From Candidatus Thermokryptus sp. (GTDB lineage Bacteria > Bacteroidota > Ignavibacteria > Kryptoniales > Kryptoniaceae): DNA of 5,806 nucleotides. A program made the position numbers and the translations under genes. Of this stretch, positions 5,233 to 5,806 are shown piece by piece. The stretch's first letter is position 1. Each line of letters starts with the position of its first letter. The DNA lies in assembly GCA_028276305.1 (NCBI GenBank), contig JAPYWO010000106.1, positions 1-5,806 on the forward strand, written 5' to 3'. The notes beneath the pieces were generated by a model. That model had not been told where the DNA came from. It saw nothing but the letters and a program-made list of their open reading frames with translations, and made no database searches.

Positions 5233-5806
5233 ATGCTGCTGGCGATTGATATTGGAAACACGCACACAGTGTTCGGGATTTACAAGGATGGGAAATTAGT
5301 TCACGATTGGAGGGTTTCAAGTTTAATTACGAGAACTGAGGATGAGACATGGCTTCTTGTCAAGTTCTTTTGCTCAGATGCGAATGTTGATATAAAAGAT
5401 ATAACAGGCGTTGGGATTTCATCCGTAGTTCCAAACTTAACAGATGTTTTCCTTTGGATGAGCGAGAAACACTTCAAGGTTGAACCAGTTATTATTTCCT
5501 CTGAAATTGACCTTGGTATAAAAATTTTATATGACGATCCTTCAGCTGTTGGCGCCGATAGGTTGTGCAACGCCGTTGCTGGTTTCACTAAATATGGGGG
5601 TCCGGTGATAATAGTTGATTTTGGGACGGCAACAACTTACGATGTCGTATCCGAAAATGGTGAGTATCTCGGTGGAGTCATTGCCCCCGGGATTGAAACA
5701 AGTGCAGCTGAACTTCACCGAAGAGCTGCTAAACTTCCAAAAATTGAACTTCACTTCCCAAAAAGCGTCATCGGTAGAAACACTGTATCAAGCATGCAGT
5801 CGGGGA
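5233..5806 (+). CDS. coaX: Type III pantothenate kinase, 3' end beyond the window (partial)
   Basis: The enzyme phosphorylates pantothenate with ATP to 4'-phosphopantothenate, the first step of coenzyme A synthesis in the cytoplasm. The type III class is a member of the acetate/sugar-kinase (ASKHA) fold. An open frame of 191 codons runs to the right edge without a stop; the family is usually about 250-270 residues, so roughly a quarter to a third is missing. Visible motifs in order are the phosphate-binding DIGNT at 6-10, GADRL at 107-111 with presumed catalytic D109, DFGTATTYD at 129-137, GGVIAPG at 147-153, LHRRAAKLP at 161-169 and IGRNTVSSMQSG at 180-191. The ATG at 5233 follows a strong ribosome binding site, and DIGNT sits at the usual distance from it. 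arsC ends 15 bases upstream in the same frame, so the two are probably co-transcribed. Confidence 0.96.
   Translation, partial: MLLAIDIGNTHTVFGIYKDGKLVHDWRVSSLITRTEDETWLLVKFFCSDANVDIKDITGVGISSVVPNLTDVFLWMSEKHFKVEPVIISSEIDLGIKILYDDPSAVGADRLCNAVAGFTKYGGPVIIVDFGTATTYDVVSENGEYLGGVIAPGIETSAAELHRRAAKLPKIELHFPKSVIGRNTVSSMQSG

Noticed and set aside
5301..5754. Two overlapping minus-strand frames (95 and 70 codons) opposite coaX
   Set aside because: The plus strand here carries the ordered type III pantothenate kinase motifs; the antisense translations show no family features.

Overview
The window carries a housekeeping gene cluster on the plus strand, preceded by about 890 bases of AT-rich, disturbed upstream DNA. 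The cluster is dnaE (replicative DNA polymerase III alpha subunit), trxA (thioredoxin), an arsC-type thioredoxin-coupled arsenate reductase, and the first two thirds of coaX (type III pantothenate kinase), which runs off the right edge. The DNA is moderately AT-rich, arginine is often AGA/AGG, and the proteins are rich in Lys and Glu. The dnaE-trxA adjacency recurs, as I recall it, in Bacteroidetes/Chlorobi-type genomes, and the DnaE N-terminus (HLHNHSHYS) has the style of that group. I infer a member of the FCB superphylum (Bacteroidetes, Ignavibacteria, Chlorobi or the thermophilic Kryptonia). This is inference from style and synteny, not from a search.

Layout. Positions 1-29 probably hold the first nine codons of a divergent minus-strand gene, with a good ribosome binding site but almost no coding sequence in view. 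Positions 202-477 encode the N-terminus of a membrane-anchored sensor (chemoreceptor or histidine-kinase type) that stops abruptly. The stop lies exactly at one end of an inverted-repeat pair (about 476-602, matching 8-base core GCTGTGTC) resembling the ends of an insertion sequence or MITE. No further sensor sequence follows, so the gene looks like a 5' remnant left by insertion and rearrangement. Positions 603-891 hold a homopurine tract, a possible small minus-strand Lys/Cys-rich protein (671-865) and the probable dnaE promoter region.

From 892 on the DNA is densely coding. dnaE (1160 aa) keeps a complete-looking set of PHP-domain metal ligands, so the polymerase may proofread by itself. 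trxA follows 12 bases later with a strong ribosome binding site and is probably co-transcribed. A clear rho-independent terminator follows trxA. arsC then starts without a visible ribosome binding site and ends inside a perfect 14-base tandem duplication that supplies its stop codon. coaX begins 15 bases later with a strong ribosome binding site.

Working together: DnaE copies the chromosome. TrxA is a general dithiol reductant and is the expected electron donor for the adjacent ArsC, whose three redox cysteines match the thioredoxin-linked class. CoaX performs the first step of coenzyme A synthesis. No wholly new system is evident. The points most worth a second look are the sensor remnant abutting the inverted repeat, the Cys-rich small ORF, the 14-base duplication at the arsC-coaX junction and the thioredoxin-arsenate reductase pairing.
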